Source of the DNA: Synechococcus sp. 1G10
Lineage (GTDB): Bacteria; Cyanobacteriota; Cyanobacteriia; PCC-6307; Cyanobiaceae
Direction: 5' to 3'
NCBI RefSeq assembly: GCF_002252625.1
Contig: NZ_NQKW01000013.1
Location: 1-64,000 of the forward strand
Length of the DNA: 64,000 nucleotides
This document shows positions 36,023 to 45,357 of the stretch, piece by piece. The translations under genes and the position numbers were made by a program. Position 1 is the first letter of the stretch. Every line of letters begins with the position of its first letter. Below the pieces are notes generated by a model that did no database searches, had not been told where the DNA came from, and was given only the letters and a program-made list of their open reading frames with translations.

Positions 36023-37551
36023 GTCACGATCGATCCGCGCTCCGGCCAGGCCCGGCAGCGGGGCAGGGAACCCCGAACTTCCGCCTCGTTGCCCTCGCTG
36101 CGGTAGGCGAGGTGCTCCACCTCGATGCCGAGCAGCTGGCGGAAGATCGCCTGGATGCTCCAGCTCTGGCGGAACGCCGATTCGCCCACGCTGCTCCAAT
36201 GAGGGAACGGCTGATTGTGCTCCGTGGTTCCGAACAGCCGGAAGGTCTGGGGAGGAGGATCGGAGGCGGTGCTCTTCAAGGAAAGAGCGCGGATATCGGC
36301 GGCGATCGCCTGGGCCATGGCCATGTCGCGCCGTTCCAGAAGCTGGGTCAGTTCCCACACCCGGGAGGCGAAGGCGCTCTGGGGAATCACGTAGCCCACG
36401 ATCAGCAGGCTCACCAGGGCGCGGCTGCCGAGGCGCGCCCAGCGGCCACGAGCCCCGGGAGACCCCGCCAGCCAGGCCAGCGCGATCACGCTGAAGGCGA
36501 CGATGCCCACATTGCCCAGGCAGAACGAACGGCGGGGGAACCCGGCCTCCAGCACAACGAATAGCAGGAACGGTGACTGGGTGAGCAAGCCGGCCGCCAG
36601 CCACAGCAGCGCCAGGCGATGGCGGCGTTCCCTGCCCGGGGCGGCTCGCCGCCACAGGGCGATGCTGAGCGTGACCAGCAGCAGCAGAAACACACAGGAG
36701 AGGAGGATCTGGGCCGGCCGCCAGAGCAGGGAAACATCGGTGGCGTAGACCTCCTGGTAGACGCCCGCATCCAGCACCTTCTCCACCAGTCGGGAGAGGG
36801 TGGCGAAGCCAGTGCGCTCATTCGCGCTCTGGCCCCTCATCGCTAGCTGGGCGATGCCGTAGTAGATGAGGGACCCGCTGATCACGCCGGCCAGCAGCCG
36901 CAGCCAACTGCCGGGGGCCGGCTGCCTGGATCCCAGCGCCCGGGCCAGGGCGTCGAGCCCGATCAGCACCAGCCCCAGCGCTCCCGTGGGTTGGTAGATG
37001 CCCATGGCCACGACCACCATCGCGACGCCGAGCACCGCATCGCGCCAGCGCCGCCCGAGCAAGGGTGGGCAGGGGTTGTAGGCGATCAGCACACCGCCCC
37101 AGAGCGACAGGGCCCCGGGCAGCAGATAGAGGCCGATGGCGAAGCTGAAGTTGAACAGATCCAGCAGGTAGGCGTGCAGGGAGATCAGCAGGGCGGCCAG
37201 CGCGATCCAGGGAGCCGTCAGGTACGGCAGGAACAGAGGAAGGGCGGCGGCGATGGCGAACAGGGAACCCGCCGCCAGCAGCCAGCCGAAGAACGGCGAG
37301 AAGGCGTGCTGGAACAGCAGGGCATGCACCAGATCCCAGGCGGGGCGACTCTGTTGGGCCTGCTGAATCGCGGAGCCGATCAGGGCCCAGTCGTCGACAT
37401 TGAGGGTGGGGGAGGTGACCTCCTGCCAGTGCACGGCCAGGAAGAGAGCCAGGAACACCAGCCCCCAGATCTCCGTGCCGGGCGAGCTGAGGGCGGCGGG
37501 CAAGGTGGTGACCGCGCCGTCCGTCGGCCACGGCGAATCTTGCTCACTCAT
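35968..37551 (-). CDS. GtrII-like polytopic membrane glucosyltransferase, copy A
   Basis: About 527 residues with roughly ten membrane helices. EVTSPTLNVDDWALIGSAIQ after the first helix gives the early loop with two Asp residues, and VAMGIYQPTGALGLVLI is a further conserved-looking element; both fit the serotype-converting glucosyltransferase family (Glucos_trans_II). Such enzymes move a sugar from undecaprenyl phosphate to polysaccharide on the outer face. The soluble C-terminal ~150 residues contain HWSSVGESAFRQSWSIQAIF. ATG 37551 is chosen by comparison with the paralog; an ATG at 37590 is possible. It is convergent with, and overlaps, the broken GtrA-like gene by 55 bases. Confidence 0.8.
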   Translation of the reverse strand: MSEQDSPWPTDGAVTTLPAALSSPGTEIWGLVFLALFLAVHWQEVTSPTLNVDDWALIGSAIQQAQQSRPAWDLVHALLFQHAFSPFFGWLLAAGSLFAIAAALPLFLPYLTAPWIALAALLISLHAYLLDLFNFSFAIGLYLLPGALSLWGGVLIAYNPCPPLLGRRWRDAVLGVAMVVVAMGIYQPTGALGLVLIGLDALARALGSRQPAPGSWLRLLAGVISGSLIYYGIAQLAMRGQSANERTGFATLSRLVEKVLDAGVYQEVYATDVSLLWRPAQILLSCVFLLLLVTLSIALWRRAAPGRERRHRLALLWLAAGLLTQSPFLLFVVLEAGFPRRSFCLGNVGIVAFSVIALAWLAGSPGARGRWARLGSRALVSLLIVGYVIPQSAFASRVWELTQLLERRDMAMAQAIAADIRALSLKSTASDPPPQTFRLFGTTEHNQPFPHWSSVGESAFRQSWSIQAIFRQLLGIEVEHLAYRSEGNEAEVRGSLPRCRAWPERGSIVTYRGQWLVCLESNPAGLR

Positions 37552-37629
37552 GCTGAACGCTGCTCCCAGACGACTCCGACTCCGGGCCATGGCCGGTCCC
37601 GGACCCGTGCTGCGGTTGACAGCATGGTG

Positions 37630-38490
37630 TCATTCACGCCACATCACCCCGGCATCCAGGCCGGCCTCGGCACAAACTGACGCGCGCAGGCGTTCATCGA
37701 CGTCACCGGGCAGCGCCACCCTCACCACCGTTCCGGTTCTGCACCAGCGCAGGGCCGCCAGCAGCATCAGGCTCTCTCCCACCACCACAGTCCCCCGCCA
37801 GAACGGCAGCACCTGTTCGGGGGGGACCTGCAGGCATCGATCCCCCTCCGCCAGCGGCAGGGTCCAGGAGCGCTTTGCGTCCACCGGATGCGGGATCAGC
37901 CACCAGGGCCGCGGCAGGGCAGCCGCATCCTCCTGCAGCCGCTCCACCCCTGGGGAATCGATGATCAGGGTCCCCCGTGGCGGCGGCAGCGGGACCTCCC
38001 GGGCACCGTCGGGAGGGGCTTCCTGGCGATCGAACAGGGGTCCCAGGTCGCGGCAGCGGAAGCGCGCGCACCAGCGGGCCCGCCAGGCCGGGGCATCGGA
38101 GAAGAGCCAGTAGTCGATCCCCTCAGGGAACGCCCGGGGATCGACCGCCCGGGGCGCGGCCCTGTACTGGTCCAGGCCGTCGTCGAGCAGCACGATCCGG
38201 TGGGCCCGGGCCGCGATCCGCCGCAGGGCCCGGCCGGCGTTGTGCAGATGGGCCAGGCGCAGTTCCCGCACCAGGCCCGCCAGGGCCGGCGGCATCAGCA
38301 GCGCCATGGTGAGAGGAGTCACCGGCAGGCGCAAGGGCCAGAGCCGGCGATCCTCCGGCCCCAGCCGCATGCGCCGCGGCTCCCAGAGCAGGATCTCAAG
38401 CGGCGCAGGGCCGGTGAGGGCCGGGTTCCGCCGCAGGCGCCGCGCCGCCTCCAGGTGCAGGGCGTTGCTCGCCAGCGTCAGGCGGATCAC
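37630..38490 (-). CDS. Putative sialyltransferase-like glycosyltransferase (GT52/polysialyltransferase-like)
   Basis: About 286 residues from a GTG at 38490 that shares GTGA with the preceding gene. The opening LTLASNALHLEAARRLRR, HRIVLLDDGLDQYRA near the middle (the D-D-G of sialyltransferase-like GT-B enzymes), WWLIPHPVDAKRSW (His-Pro element) and VVVGESLMLLAAL near the end are in the order seen in bacterial GT52 and polysialyltransferase-like families. No membrane helix is seen. Donor is unknown and could be CMP-Kdo or CMP-sialate. It is the last gene of a minus-strand set starting at the acyltransferase gene. Confidence 0.5.
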   Translation of the reverse strand: MIRLTLASNALHLEAARRLRRNPALTGPAPLEILLWEPRRMRLGPEDRRLWPLRLPVTPLTMALLMPPALAGLVRELRLAHLHNAGRALRRIAARAHRIVLLDDGLDQYRAAPRAVDPRAFPEGIDYWLFSDAPAWRARWCARFRCRDLGPLFDRQEAPPDGAREVPLPPPRGTLIIDSPGVERLQEDAAALPRPWWLIPHPVDAKRSWTLPLAEGDRCLQVPPEQVLPFWRGTVVVGESLMLLAALRWCRTGTVVRVALPGDVDERLRASVCAEAGLDAGVMWRE

Positions 38491-39479
38491 CGTGGCCCCA
38501 GGGCACGCTTCATCCTCTCCAGACGCCCGCGCCCCAGGCCGAGCACCAGCACCGGAAGCTCCAGGAGCCGCCGGCCGGAGTGCCACCAGAGCCGATGCCA
38601 CCAGCGCACCGCCCAGCGCCCCTGCCGGGAGGGCGGCGCCAGCTTGGGGGGCAGCTCCGCCAGGAAGACGTCCGGGATCGCCAGGAAGCAGCTCCAGAAA
38701 GCCATGCGGCGCGCATGGTCGATCTCGTCGGCGGTTTCGGCGGTGGGGCGCGGCACGGAGGCGCTGACCACCCGCCACAAACCCGACGCCGTCTGCTCGT
38801 AGACGCTGGCGGGGGTGCGCGGGCCCCAGGGGTGGTGGGCCGCCAGCAGCCGGTTGCCGAGTCGCGAGGAGCGCATCGTCGCCAGCCCCAGGCTGCGGCG
38901 CAGCGCCTCCCCCTCGCCGGCCCTCGGCTGGCCCATCCGCTCCTCGTTGGAGTGCTCGATCACCCCGATCGCCTCCGTGGGGATCGTGCTGAGGCGCAGC
39001 CCCTGCTGCACCTCCAGCCGGGCCCGCAGATCCTTGTCATCGAAGCCCCAGCCCCGCAGGTACTCGTTGAAACCGCCCACGGAGGCGAACGTGCTCCGCT
39101 CCATCAGGAACTGGCCGTAGCGTCCTTCGCCGCCGCTGCCCACCCACACCGGCCCGGCGGCCAGCAGGGCTGATGGCTCCAGTTCCCGGGTGGGCCAGCA
39201 GTCGGCGTCGAGCTTCAGCAACCAGGTGCCGCTAGCCTGGCCCAGGGCGAAGTTGTAGGCGCGACAGAGATTCCAGCGGCTCTCCCCCTCCACCCGCAGC
39301 AGCCGCAGGCGAGGGTCGTCCGGCAGATCCTCGCGGCGCAGGGGCTCACGGCTGCTCCAGTCCACGATCAGGTGCTCGTGGTGGTGGGGCCAGGCCGCCA
39401 CCCGTGGCGCCGTGGTCAGCAGGTGCTCGCGCCGGTTCATGCAGACCGTGACGACGCTGAGGCGTGGCTGTTCGCTCAT
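38487..39479 (-). CDS. GT2/galactosyltransferase-like protein, tandem copy 1
   Basis: 330 residues from ATG 39479, which shares ATGA with the upstream paralog. LSVVTVCMNRREHLL is the GT-A start, HEHLIVDWSSREPL follows, TWLLKLDADCWPT holds the D-x-D metal site, and GFNEYLRGWGFDDKDLRARL is the W-G-x-E/D-D-x-D acceptor-side motif. The frame extends upstream to 39812 but only as antisense-like, Gly/Ala-rich sequence within the neighbour. The C-terminal WAVRWWHRLWWHSGRRLLEL is a distinctive amphipathic tail shared with the neighbour. Role: sugar transfer in surface glycan assembly. Confidence 0.8.
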   Translation of the reverse strand: MSEQPRLSVVTVCMNRREHLLTTAPRVAAWPHHHEHLIVDWSSREPLRREDLPDDPRLRLLRVEGESRWNLCRAYNFALGQASGTWLLKLDADCWPTRELEPSALLAAGPVWVGSGGEGRYGQFLMERSTFASVGGFNEYLRGWGFDDKDLRARLEVQQGLRLSTIPTEAIGVIEHSNEERMGQPRAGEGEALRRSLGLATMRSSRLGNRLLAAHHPWGPRTPASVYEQTASGLWRVVSASVPRPTAETADEIDHARRMAFWSCFLAIPDVFLAELPPKLAPPSRQGRWAVRWWHRLWWHSGRRLLELPVLVLGLGRGRLERMKRALGPR

Positions 39480-40501
39480 GGCGTCCTGCTCCCCCCCGCC
39501 GTGAGCAGGGCCTGGGCCGCAGCCAGAGCCTGAACCGGCAGCAGCACCAGCCGGCGGCCGGTGTGCCACCAGAGCCGGTGCCACCAGCGCACCGGCCAGC
39601 GCCCGCCCCGCTCCGGCGGGAACAGGCTCCAGGGCATCGCCTCCAGGCCCACCTCGGGAATCACCAGGAACGCCCCCCAGAAGGTCATGCGCCGCACGTG
39701 CTCCAGTTCCGCCGCCACCTCGGCCGGCGGCCCCGGCAGGGACTCCGGCTCCAGCCGCCACCGGTCCGGCGCCACCTCCCGATAGCGCGAGCCGGGGCTG
39801 TCCGCGCCCCACGGGCAGTGGGCCGCCACCACCCGGTTGGCCATCCGGGTGGCCCGCATCGCCGCCTGGCCCCGGGCCGCCTCCAGGCCGCTGCGCCGGG
39901 CGGCCCTCCCCTGCCCGGCCCGCTCCTCGTCGCCGTGGGCGATCACCGCCAGCCAGTCGGCCGGGATCACGGCCGGGTCATGGCCCGTGCGCAGCCGCAG
40001 CCGGGCCTGCAGGTCCTTGTCGTCGAAGCCGTAGCCCACCATCAGCTCGTCGAAGCCCCCCACCGCCTGCACCAGCGCCGCATCGAGCAGCAGCTGCCCC
40101 TTGCGGCCCTCGGGGCCGCTGCCGAAGGCACAGAGCAGGCCGCTGCCGGGCAGCCGCAGGGCCGGATCGTCCGGGTCGAATCGCTCCGTGGGCCAGGCAT
40201 CGGCGTCCAGTTTCAGCAGCCGCGTGCCGCGGGCCCGGGCCAGCGCGAAGTTGTAGGCGCGGCAGAGGTTCCAGCGCTCCTCCCCCTCCACCCGCAGCAG
40301 CCGCAGCCGTGGGTCGTCGGGCAGATCCTCCCGGCGCAGGGGCTCGCCGCTGCTCCAGTCGACGATCAGGTGCTCCTGGTGGCGGGGCCAGGCCGCCAGC
40401 CGGGGGGCGGTGGCGAGCAGGTGCTCGCGCCGGTTCATGCAGACGGTGACGACACTCAGTCCCAAGGGGTTCCTGGCCTCAGTCCCACAGGCCCATGGCA
40501 T
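39476..40501 (-). CDS. GT2/galactosyltransferase-like protein, tandem copy 2
   Basis: 341 residues, homologous along its length to the gene immediately downstream: LSVVTVCMNRREHLL, LIVDWSSGEPLRREDLPDD, RLLKLDADAWPT and GYGFDDKDLQARL are nearly identical blocks. The stretch between residues ~150 and ~280 differs more, suggesting a changed acceptor. The ATG at 40501 overlaps the end of the GT8-like gene by 23 bases; a start a few residues in is possible. It probably arose by tandem duplication with its neighbour. Confidence 0.8.
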   Translation of the reverse strand: MPWACGTEARNPLGLSVVTVCMNRREHLLATAPRLAAWPRHQEHLIVDWSSGEPLRREDLPDDPRLRLLRVEGEERWNLCRAYNFALARARGTRLLKLDADAWPTERFDPDDPALRLPGSGLLCAFGSGPEGRKGQLLLDAALVQAVGGFDELMVGYGFDDKDLQARLRLRTGHDPAVIPADWLAVIAHGDEERAGQGRAARRSGLEAARGQAAMRATRMANRVVAAHCPWGADSPGSRYREVAPDRWRLEPESLPGPPAEVAAELEHVRRMTFWGAFLVIPEVGLEAMPWSLFPPERGGRWPVRWWHRLWWHTGRRLVLLPVQALAAAQALLTAGGSRTP

Positions 40502-41225
40502 CCTCGCGGGCGCGGTACCACTCCGCCGCCAGCACGCCGCCCATGGTGAACTGCTCGCGGAACCAGGGCCCGCCCAGGGTCCAGTGCAGCAGGGTCGGTC
40601 CCCCCTCCCCGGCTCCGGCGTCCGGGGCCGGCTGCACGTCCACCAGATGGTTCCAGCGGTCGGGCAGGGCGCCGATCTCGTGGTCGCCAGCCAGCCAGTG
40701 GAAGCGATGCAGTTCCAGGCCGGTGGCGGTGTTCACGTAGTCGGGGGTGAGGGCGGTGCAGCGCTCGCAGTTCAGCAGCATCAGCGAGCTCCAGTTCTTC
40801 TTCGGATAGGCGCTTTGCACCTCGCCCAGGAACTTGCGGGTCTCGCTGGGGGTGTGCTCGTGCTGGACGCACTGCACGGCGTAGGCCGCGTCACGCGCCT
40901 GCCACAGCTCGGCGATGTCGCCGCGGCAGAGCATGTCGCAGTCCATGAAGATCGCCCAGCCCTGGTAGGCCATCAGATGGGGCACCAGGAAGCGGGTGAA
41001 CGAGAAGGCCGTGCTCTGCTTCGGATCCCGCTCCCTGCGGTACAGGCCCTGGTTCTCCAGCTGGGGCGTCACCAGGGGTGTGATCGCCAGCGGCATGCTG
41101 CTGTGCTGGTACAGGCTGTCGATCAGCACGTTGGTGGCGGCCCGCTCCCGGGGGTCGTAGCCGATGAAGATCGGGATGGAACCGGTTCCCTGAGCCAACG
41201 CCTGCACGCCGCGAAGCCCGGTCAA
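40479..41225 (-). CDS. GT8-like glycosyltransferase
   Basis: About 248 residues. IPIFIGYDPRERAATNVLID is a GT8-like opening, AIFMDCDMLCRGDIAELW carries the D-x-D metal site (Asp-Cys-Asp), and DHEIGALPDRWNHLVDV plus LLHWTLGGPWFRE are the later conserved blocks, with His near the end. The start is likely TTG 41225, sharing TTGA with the stop of the acyltransferase gene, or GTG 41207. Sequence upstream of that in the same frame is antisense-like. GT8-type enzymes transfer galactose or glucose to LPS in bacteria; the substrate here is unknown. Confidence 0.7.
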   Translation of the reverse strand: MTGLRGVQALAQGTGSIPIFIGYDPRERAATNVLIDSLYQHSSMPLAITPLVTPQLENQGLYRRERDPKQSTAFSFTRFLVPHLMAYQGWAIFMDCDMLCRGDIAELWQARDAAYAVQCVQHEHTPSETRKFLGEVQSAYPKKNWSSLMLLNCERCTALTPDYVNTATGLELHRFHWLAGDHEIGALPDRWNHLVDVQPAPDAGAGEGGPTLLHWTLGGPWFREQFTMGGVLAAEWYRAREDAMGLWD

Positions 41226-43324
41226 TGTAGGTCCAGGGTTTTCGCGTTCCCCTCGGGCATGGCGGTGCTCAGCAGCCCCCGGTCGGCCAGAAAGCGGCGG
41301 AAGTCCTCGGCCATCCGGGCCACGCCGAGCTCGTTGAGATGGTCGCGGTCGCGGTAGAGGAGGTTGCCCTGTCGGTCGTGGCTGCTGCAGGTGCCATCGG
41401 CACACAGTGATACCGCCGGATCGAACACGTGCACGTGGGGATGGGCGGCGGCCACGGCCTCGAACACCTTGTTGAGGGCTTCGTTCTCCTGCCGGTACCC
41501 GGCTAGGGACTGACGCTGGGGCTGCTGACACTGGGGGGGCAGCCAGGGCCGGAACCACTGGCGGATGCAGAGGTTCGGATCCACCTTCAGATCGAGGAAG
41601 CGCGGCACCTCCCCGAGGATCACCAGATTGGCCCCGCGGGCTCCCAGGTTGGCGGCCAGATCCTCGAGCGCCTTGCGGTAATAGGCCAGCTTGTTCGCCG
41701 CGCCGAGCACATGACGGCCCGCCGCATCGATCTGCATGTTGCGGGTGTCGTCGCCGTCGCCGAAGTGGGAGCGGAAGTAGTTCTGGATCACCACGATGTC
41801 GCCCGGGCGAACGGCGCTCGTCACCGCGTCCAGCATCTGGCGGGAGAACGCCCAGCAGCCGCTCGATTCATGCCCCGAGGCGGAAGGGGGGAAAGGGCAG
41901 CCGCTGCGCGAGTAGTGGGTGATCTGCAGGGGCAGTCGGTCGTGGAGGTGCTGTTCCAGCGGCATCAGGGCCAGGGCATGGCTGTCGCCGAGCAGGAAGA
42001 GGTGTCGCCGATCGCCGGGGCGCCGCTCGGTGGTGCAGTGGCGGACATAGGGGGCGAACGACCCCGGGGTGACCTCCGGACCGGTGTGGCAGAGGGTGCC
42101 GTTGACCGTGGTGCCGGGGATGCCGATCCGATGTTCCCAGTGCCTGCGGTAGGCCGCGCCATCGCTGCCGGTGAAAAGATGCCCCCGCAGGGGCTTGCCG
42201 AGCACCACCAGCAGCAGGGCGGCGGCCGCTGCTGCCGCCAGGCCGTAGAGGATGGAAAGCGATGGCCGGGACGACCAGCGGGCCCTGCGCAGGGGCTGCT
42301 CGATCAGGTGGTGGGAGGCCGCCGCCAGCCCCAGGATCAGCGCCAGCTGGAAGGGCACGGTCCACGGATGGATGCCCACGGTCCAGGCGCTGATCGAGAG
42401 CACGCTCCAGTGCCAGAGGTAGAGGGCGTAGGAGATCAGGCCCAGGTAGCGCATCGCCGGTGACGTCAGCAGCCCGTAGGTCCCCTGGCCTGCCGCCAGC
42501 ACCAGCAGCAGCAGGGCCGTGACCAGAACCACGGCCGGCGTGGTCCAGGGCTCCCCGGAGCGGGGCAGCACCATCAGCACCAGCAGGGCGCCGGCCAGGA
42601 ACCCCGGCAGCGGCCAGCCGCTGCCCTTCTCGGCGGATCCGCCCCGGTTGCGCCACACCAGGAAGGCCAGGGCGCCGGCGGCCAGTTCCCAGAAACGGGC
42701 CGGGAAAAAGTAGTAGCCGCCAAGCGGATCCCGGCTGTTCAGCACGGCGAACGCGATCAGGGAGGCCACGCTCAGCAGGATCAGGGGCAGGGCCAGCCGT
42801 CGCCCCGCACCCACCTGCTGCCGCGAGAAGCCGCTGAGGAACACCAGCAGCGGAAACAGCAGATAGAACTGTTCCTCCACACCGAGCGACCAGGTGTGGG
42901 TAAAGGGATTCAGGGCGGTGCTGGTGGCGAAGTAATCCGACTGATGCGCCTGCAGGCTGATGTTGGCCGCACCGAACAGGGCGGCGATCCCCGTGCTCCA
43001 GGTGGCCTCGAACTCATCGGTGCCCGGCGTGATCACCAGGAAACCGATCAGCGTGGTGAGCACGACACAGGCGATCAGCAGAGGCATCAGCCGCTTGACG
43101 CGGCGGGCGTAGAAGCTGAGCAGGAAAGGGCGCAGCGACGACTCCCCATGGCCGGCGAGCGACGCGGTGATCACGAAGCCGGAGATCACGAAGAACACGT
43201 CGACTCCCAGGAAGCCACTGGGAAGCAGACGGTCGTTGAAGTGATAGGCGATCACCGCCAGCACCGCGATCGCCCTCAGGCCATCGATCTCCGGCCGGTA
43301 GGGGAAGGGAGGGGTATGCCGCAC
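41222..43324 (-). CDS. OafA/YrhL-type acyltransferase with C-terminal SGNH domain
   Basis: 700 residues. The N-terminal ~380 residues are the ten-helix acyltransferase-3 domain: YRPEIDGLRAIAVLAVIAYH at the start with catalytic His, GFLGVDVFFVISGFVIT, ARRVKRLMPLL and HTWSLGVEEQFYLLFP. A C-terminal SGNH domain follows, with HLFLLGDSHALALMPLEQH (nucleophile Ser) and a late D-x-x-H in DRDHLNELGVARM. Such proteins O-acetylate outer polysaccharide. It is upstream of the GT8-like and GT2-like genes on the minus strand and probably in one operon with them. Confidence 0.95.
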   Translation of the reverse strand: MRHTPPFPYRPEIDGLRAIAVLAVIAYHFNDRLLPSGFLGVDVFFVISGFVITASLAGHGESSLRPFLLSFYARRVKRLMPLLIACVVLTTLIGFLVITPGTDEFEATWSTGIAALFGAANISLQAHQSDYFATSTALNPFTHTWSLGVEEQFYLLFPLLVFLSGFSRQQVGAGRRLALPLILLSVASLIAFAVLNSRDPLGGYYFFPARFWELAAGALAFLVWRNRGGSAEKGSGWPLPGFLAGALLVLMVLPRSGEPWTTPAVVLVTALLLLVLAAGQGTYGLLTSPAMRYLGLISYALYLWHWSVLSISAWTVGIHPWTVPFQLALILGLAAASHHLIEQPLRRARWSSRPSLSILYGLAAAAAAALLLVVLGKPLRGHLFTGSDGAAYRRHWEHRIGIPGTTVNGTLCHTGPEVTPGSFAPYVRHCTTERRPGDRRHLFLLGDSHALALMPLEQHLHDRLPLQITHYSRSGCPFPPSASGHESSGCWAFSRQMLDAVTSAVRPGDIVVIQNYFRSHFGDGDDTRNMQIDAAGRHVLGAANKLAYYRKALEDLAANLGARGANLVILGEVPRFLDLKVDPNLCIRQWFRPWLPPQCQQPQRQSLAGYRQENEALNKVFEAVAAAHPHVHVFDPAVSLCADGTCSSHDRQGNLLYRDRDHLNELGVARMAEDFRRFLADRGLLSTAMPEGNAKTLDLH

Positions 43325-43412
43325 GGGTGGAGAGGGGCAGACCCTGAACGCTACGAACGGGGTGACACGGCCTCCGGAGAGCCCGGACCACAGGGCGGAG
43401 CGGCCGGCCGCA

Positions 43413-44682
43413 TCATTTGCCCAGGTAGGCCACCAGGTAGTACCTGAGCTGGATGGCCCAGATCATGATCCCCAAGAAGCCCAGCAGCCAGGGGGTGATC
43501 AGGTTGCCGGGTCGCCGCGGCAGCAGGGTGGTGAGTCCGCCCACCCAGCCCAGCACCACCGTGGGCAGGAAATGGATGCCGTAGATCCACGCGTGCTGGC
43601 TGAGCGATTGGTGCAGCAGCGGCACGAACAGCCAGAGCTGGGCCGCGGCCAGGATCAGCAGCAGCTGCCGGCGGCGCCCATGGCTGCGCAGGAGGGTGAT
43701 GGCGAACAGAACCACGCCCAGCATCCAGATCGCCGCATGTTCGAGCAGATGTCTGGCGGGCAGCCCCGACGACTCGATCGTGGCACCGGACATCTGGAAG
43801 ATCAGAAACTGCAGGGAATCCAGCACGCCCTGGTGCTCGCTGGTGCTGGCGGTGAGCCCCATCCGATCGAACAGGCTGCTCCCCTGAAGGCCCTGCGGAA
43901 ACATCAGATTGGCGATCAGGCGCTGGATCCAGTAGAGGGCCATCGCCACCACCGCGGTGAGGGAGATCGCCCGCAGACCCTTGAGAAGGTCGACTTCCAG
44001 CCGCAGCCGCCCAGGCCGCGGCCACCGGCCAGGCCCCGGGGGGGTGTCGCCGGCTCCACCAGTCCCCCAGGAGTGCCACGCCCAGCAGCATCAGCAGAAG
44101 GCCCAGGTAATCGGGCTCGTCGATGATGGTGAAGCGCAGGGCGGCCTCGTTGGTGATCGTGATCGCATAGGCCACCACGAACACCAACTGGCGCGTGCCA
44201 CGGCCCCGATCCGCGAAGCACAGGGTGGCGATCCTGCCGAGCACCAGCCCCAGGGCGATCAGGAACAGGAACGCCAGGCTGATCTTGACGGCGGGAAACC
44301 CCGCTTCCCCACCGACGAGTCGGTAGCCCACCCAGTAGGGAAGCAGATAGAGCGGGGGATAGGACTGATAGAGCGTTGGGGGGAACTGATGGGGTGGGTA
44401 GTAAGTCCCTCCCAGGGGGAAGAAGCCCGCCATCCGGAAGAAGCCATGGTTCTCCCAGGCCTGCACCGCCCGGAGGGTTTCACTGCCCAAGGCATAGACG
44501 TGGTCGCCGACATGCTGCGAGAGCAGGCGTGTGAAGGTGAGCCACGTGATCGCCGCCAGCAGGCCGATCAGGGGCAGGTTCTCCCTCAGGGATGGGGAGA
44601 CCTTCCAGCCTGGGTTCCAGCTCCGGCCACCCTGCCGCCAGAAGGAGAAGCGCCCCAGTTGGTGAATCATTCCGAGTCCCAA
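43413..44682 (-). pseudogene. Polytopic membrane protein, GT39/PMT-like, with one frameshift
   Basis: Two halves read in different frames: residues from 44682 to about 43990 ([19 protein letters not shown], a loop [19 protein letters not shown], then several helices) and from about 43988 to 43413 ([19 protein letters not shown] and more helices, ending YYLVAYLGK). The join lies at the CGACC/TTCTC run near 43988-43992, where one extra base breaks the frame; the total length of 1270 bases fits a one-base insertion. The profile resembles polyprenyl-phosphate-dependent membrane glycosyltransferases, but no clear Asp-Asp/Glu motif confirms this. It may be inactive, unless the shift is a sequencing error. 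Confidence 0.65.
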
Positions 44683-44829
44683 TCGCGGCGACGGTACAGG
44701 CTTCCCCTAGAGGTGAGGGAGTCCTGGAATACTTCGCAGCGATCGGGCCCCAAGGGTCCCCCATGGCTCTGTCCTTCCCCTGCCCCCCTCCTTCGGGTGT
44801 CGGGTGGCACGGCGCCGGGGCCTGCTTCC

Positions 44830-45218
44830 GGCCTCAACGACGCCCAGCGCCGGGCGGTGGATCATCGCGACGGGCACCTGCTGGTGGTGGCCGGTGCCGG
44901 CAGCGGCAAGACCCGCGCCCTCACCCACCGCATCGCCCATCTGATCGGCCAACACGGCGTTGATCCCCACCAGCTGCTGGCCGTCACCTTCACCAACAAG
45001 GCGGCGCGGGAGATGAAGGAACGGCTGGAGCTGCTGCTGGCCCAGCCCTTCAGCCCCAGCAGCAGCGGCAGCTACGCAACCGCATCTACCGGGAGGTCAC
45101 CAAAGAGCTCTGGATCGGGACCTTCCATGCCCTGTTCGCAAGGCTGCTGCGCTTCGACATCGACAAGTACAAGGACCCGGAAGGGCTGAGCGATGCCGAC
45201 CTGGACGCGGAGCGGTGA
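44830..45218 (+). pseudogene. Damaged 5' fragment of pcrA
   Basis: The fragment reads [32 protein letters not shown] (Walker A) and [20 protein letters not shown], then after a deletion and frame change [20 protein letters not shown] and [12 protein letters not shown]. This parallels codons ~6-137 of the intact gene at 51843. Nucleotide identity over the first ~240 bases is very high, about 95% by eye. Two deletions (about 27 and 10 bases) lie after LLLAQ. Homology stops near 45189; a short tail of unrelated codons follows to a TGA. Confidence 0.88.
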
Positions 45219-45357
45219 TGCCCCCTGTTCCTCCTGGAGGACAGCGCGACCCAGGGGCGGCAGCAGCTGCACGACCTAGCCTGAACGCCGATGCAGACCC
45301 TTCGCCTGACGGACGCATGAGCCAGTCGTCAGGCCGGGGCGATCACGCCAGCAGCGC
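45219..45357. other. Junction sequence between pcrA fragment and truncated SDR
   Basis: About 140 bases that match neither pcrA nor the sequence before SDR copy A. One frame reads PLFLLEDSATQGRQQLHDLA and then stops (TGA near 45281), which looks like the genuine C-terminus of some third gene whose body is absent. The rest is unassigned. Confidence 0.4.

Larger units (their letters stand above)
31530..37551. repeat. Paralogous six-gene cassette, copy A
   Basis: Gene order SDR, DegT aminotransferase, methyltransferase, GtrB-like GT2, GtrA-like (frameshifted here), then convergent GtrII-like membrane protein. The same order and orientations recur at 45358-51560. Proteins of the two copies are clearly homologous throughout, roughly two thirds to three quarters identical by eye, so this is not a very recent duplication. 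Confidence 0.9.

Noticed and set aside
35581-36564. A 327-codon plus-strand frame that would make a long protein from the GtrA-like start
   Set aside because: Only its first ~30 residues are GtrA-like; the rest is out-of-frame and antisense to the membrane glucosyltransferase. The two-frameshift GtrA explanation fits exactly by length.
44731-45218. A functional short helicase
   Set aside because: It has Walker A but lacks every later motif and contains two deletions and a frame change.
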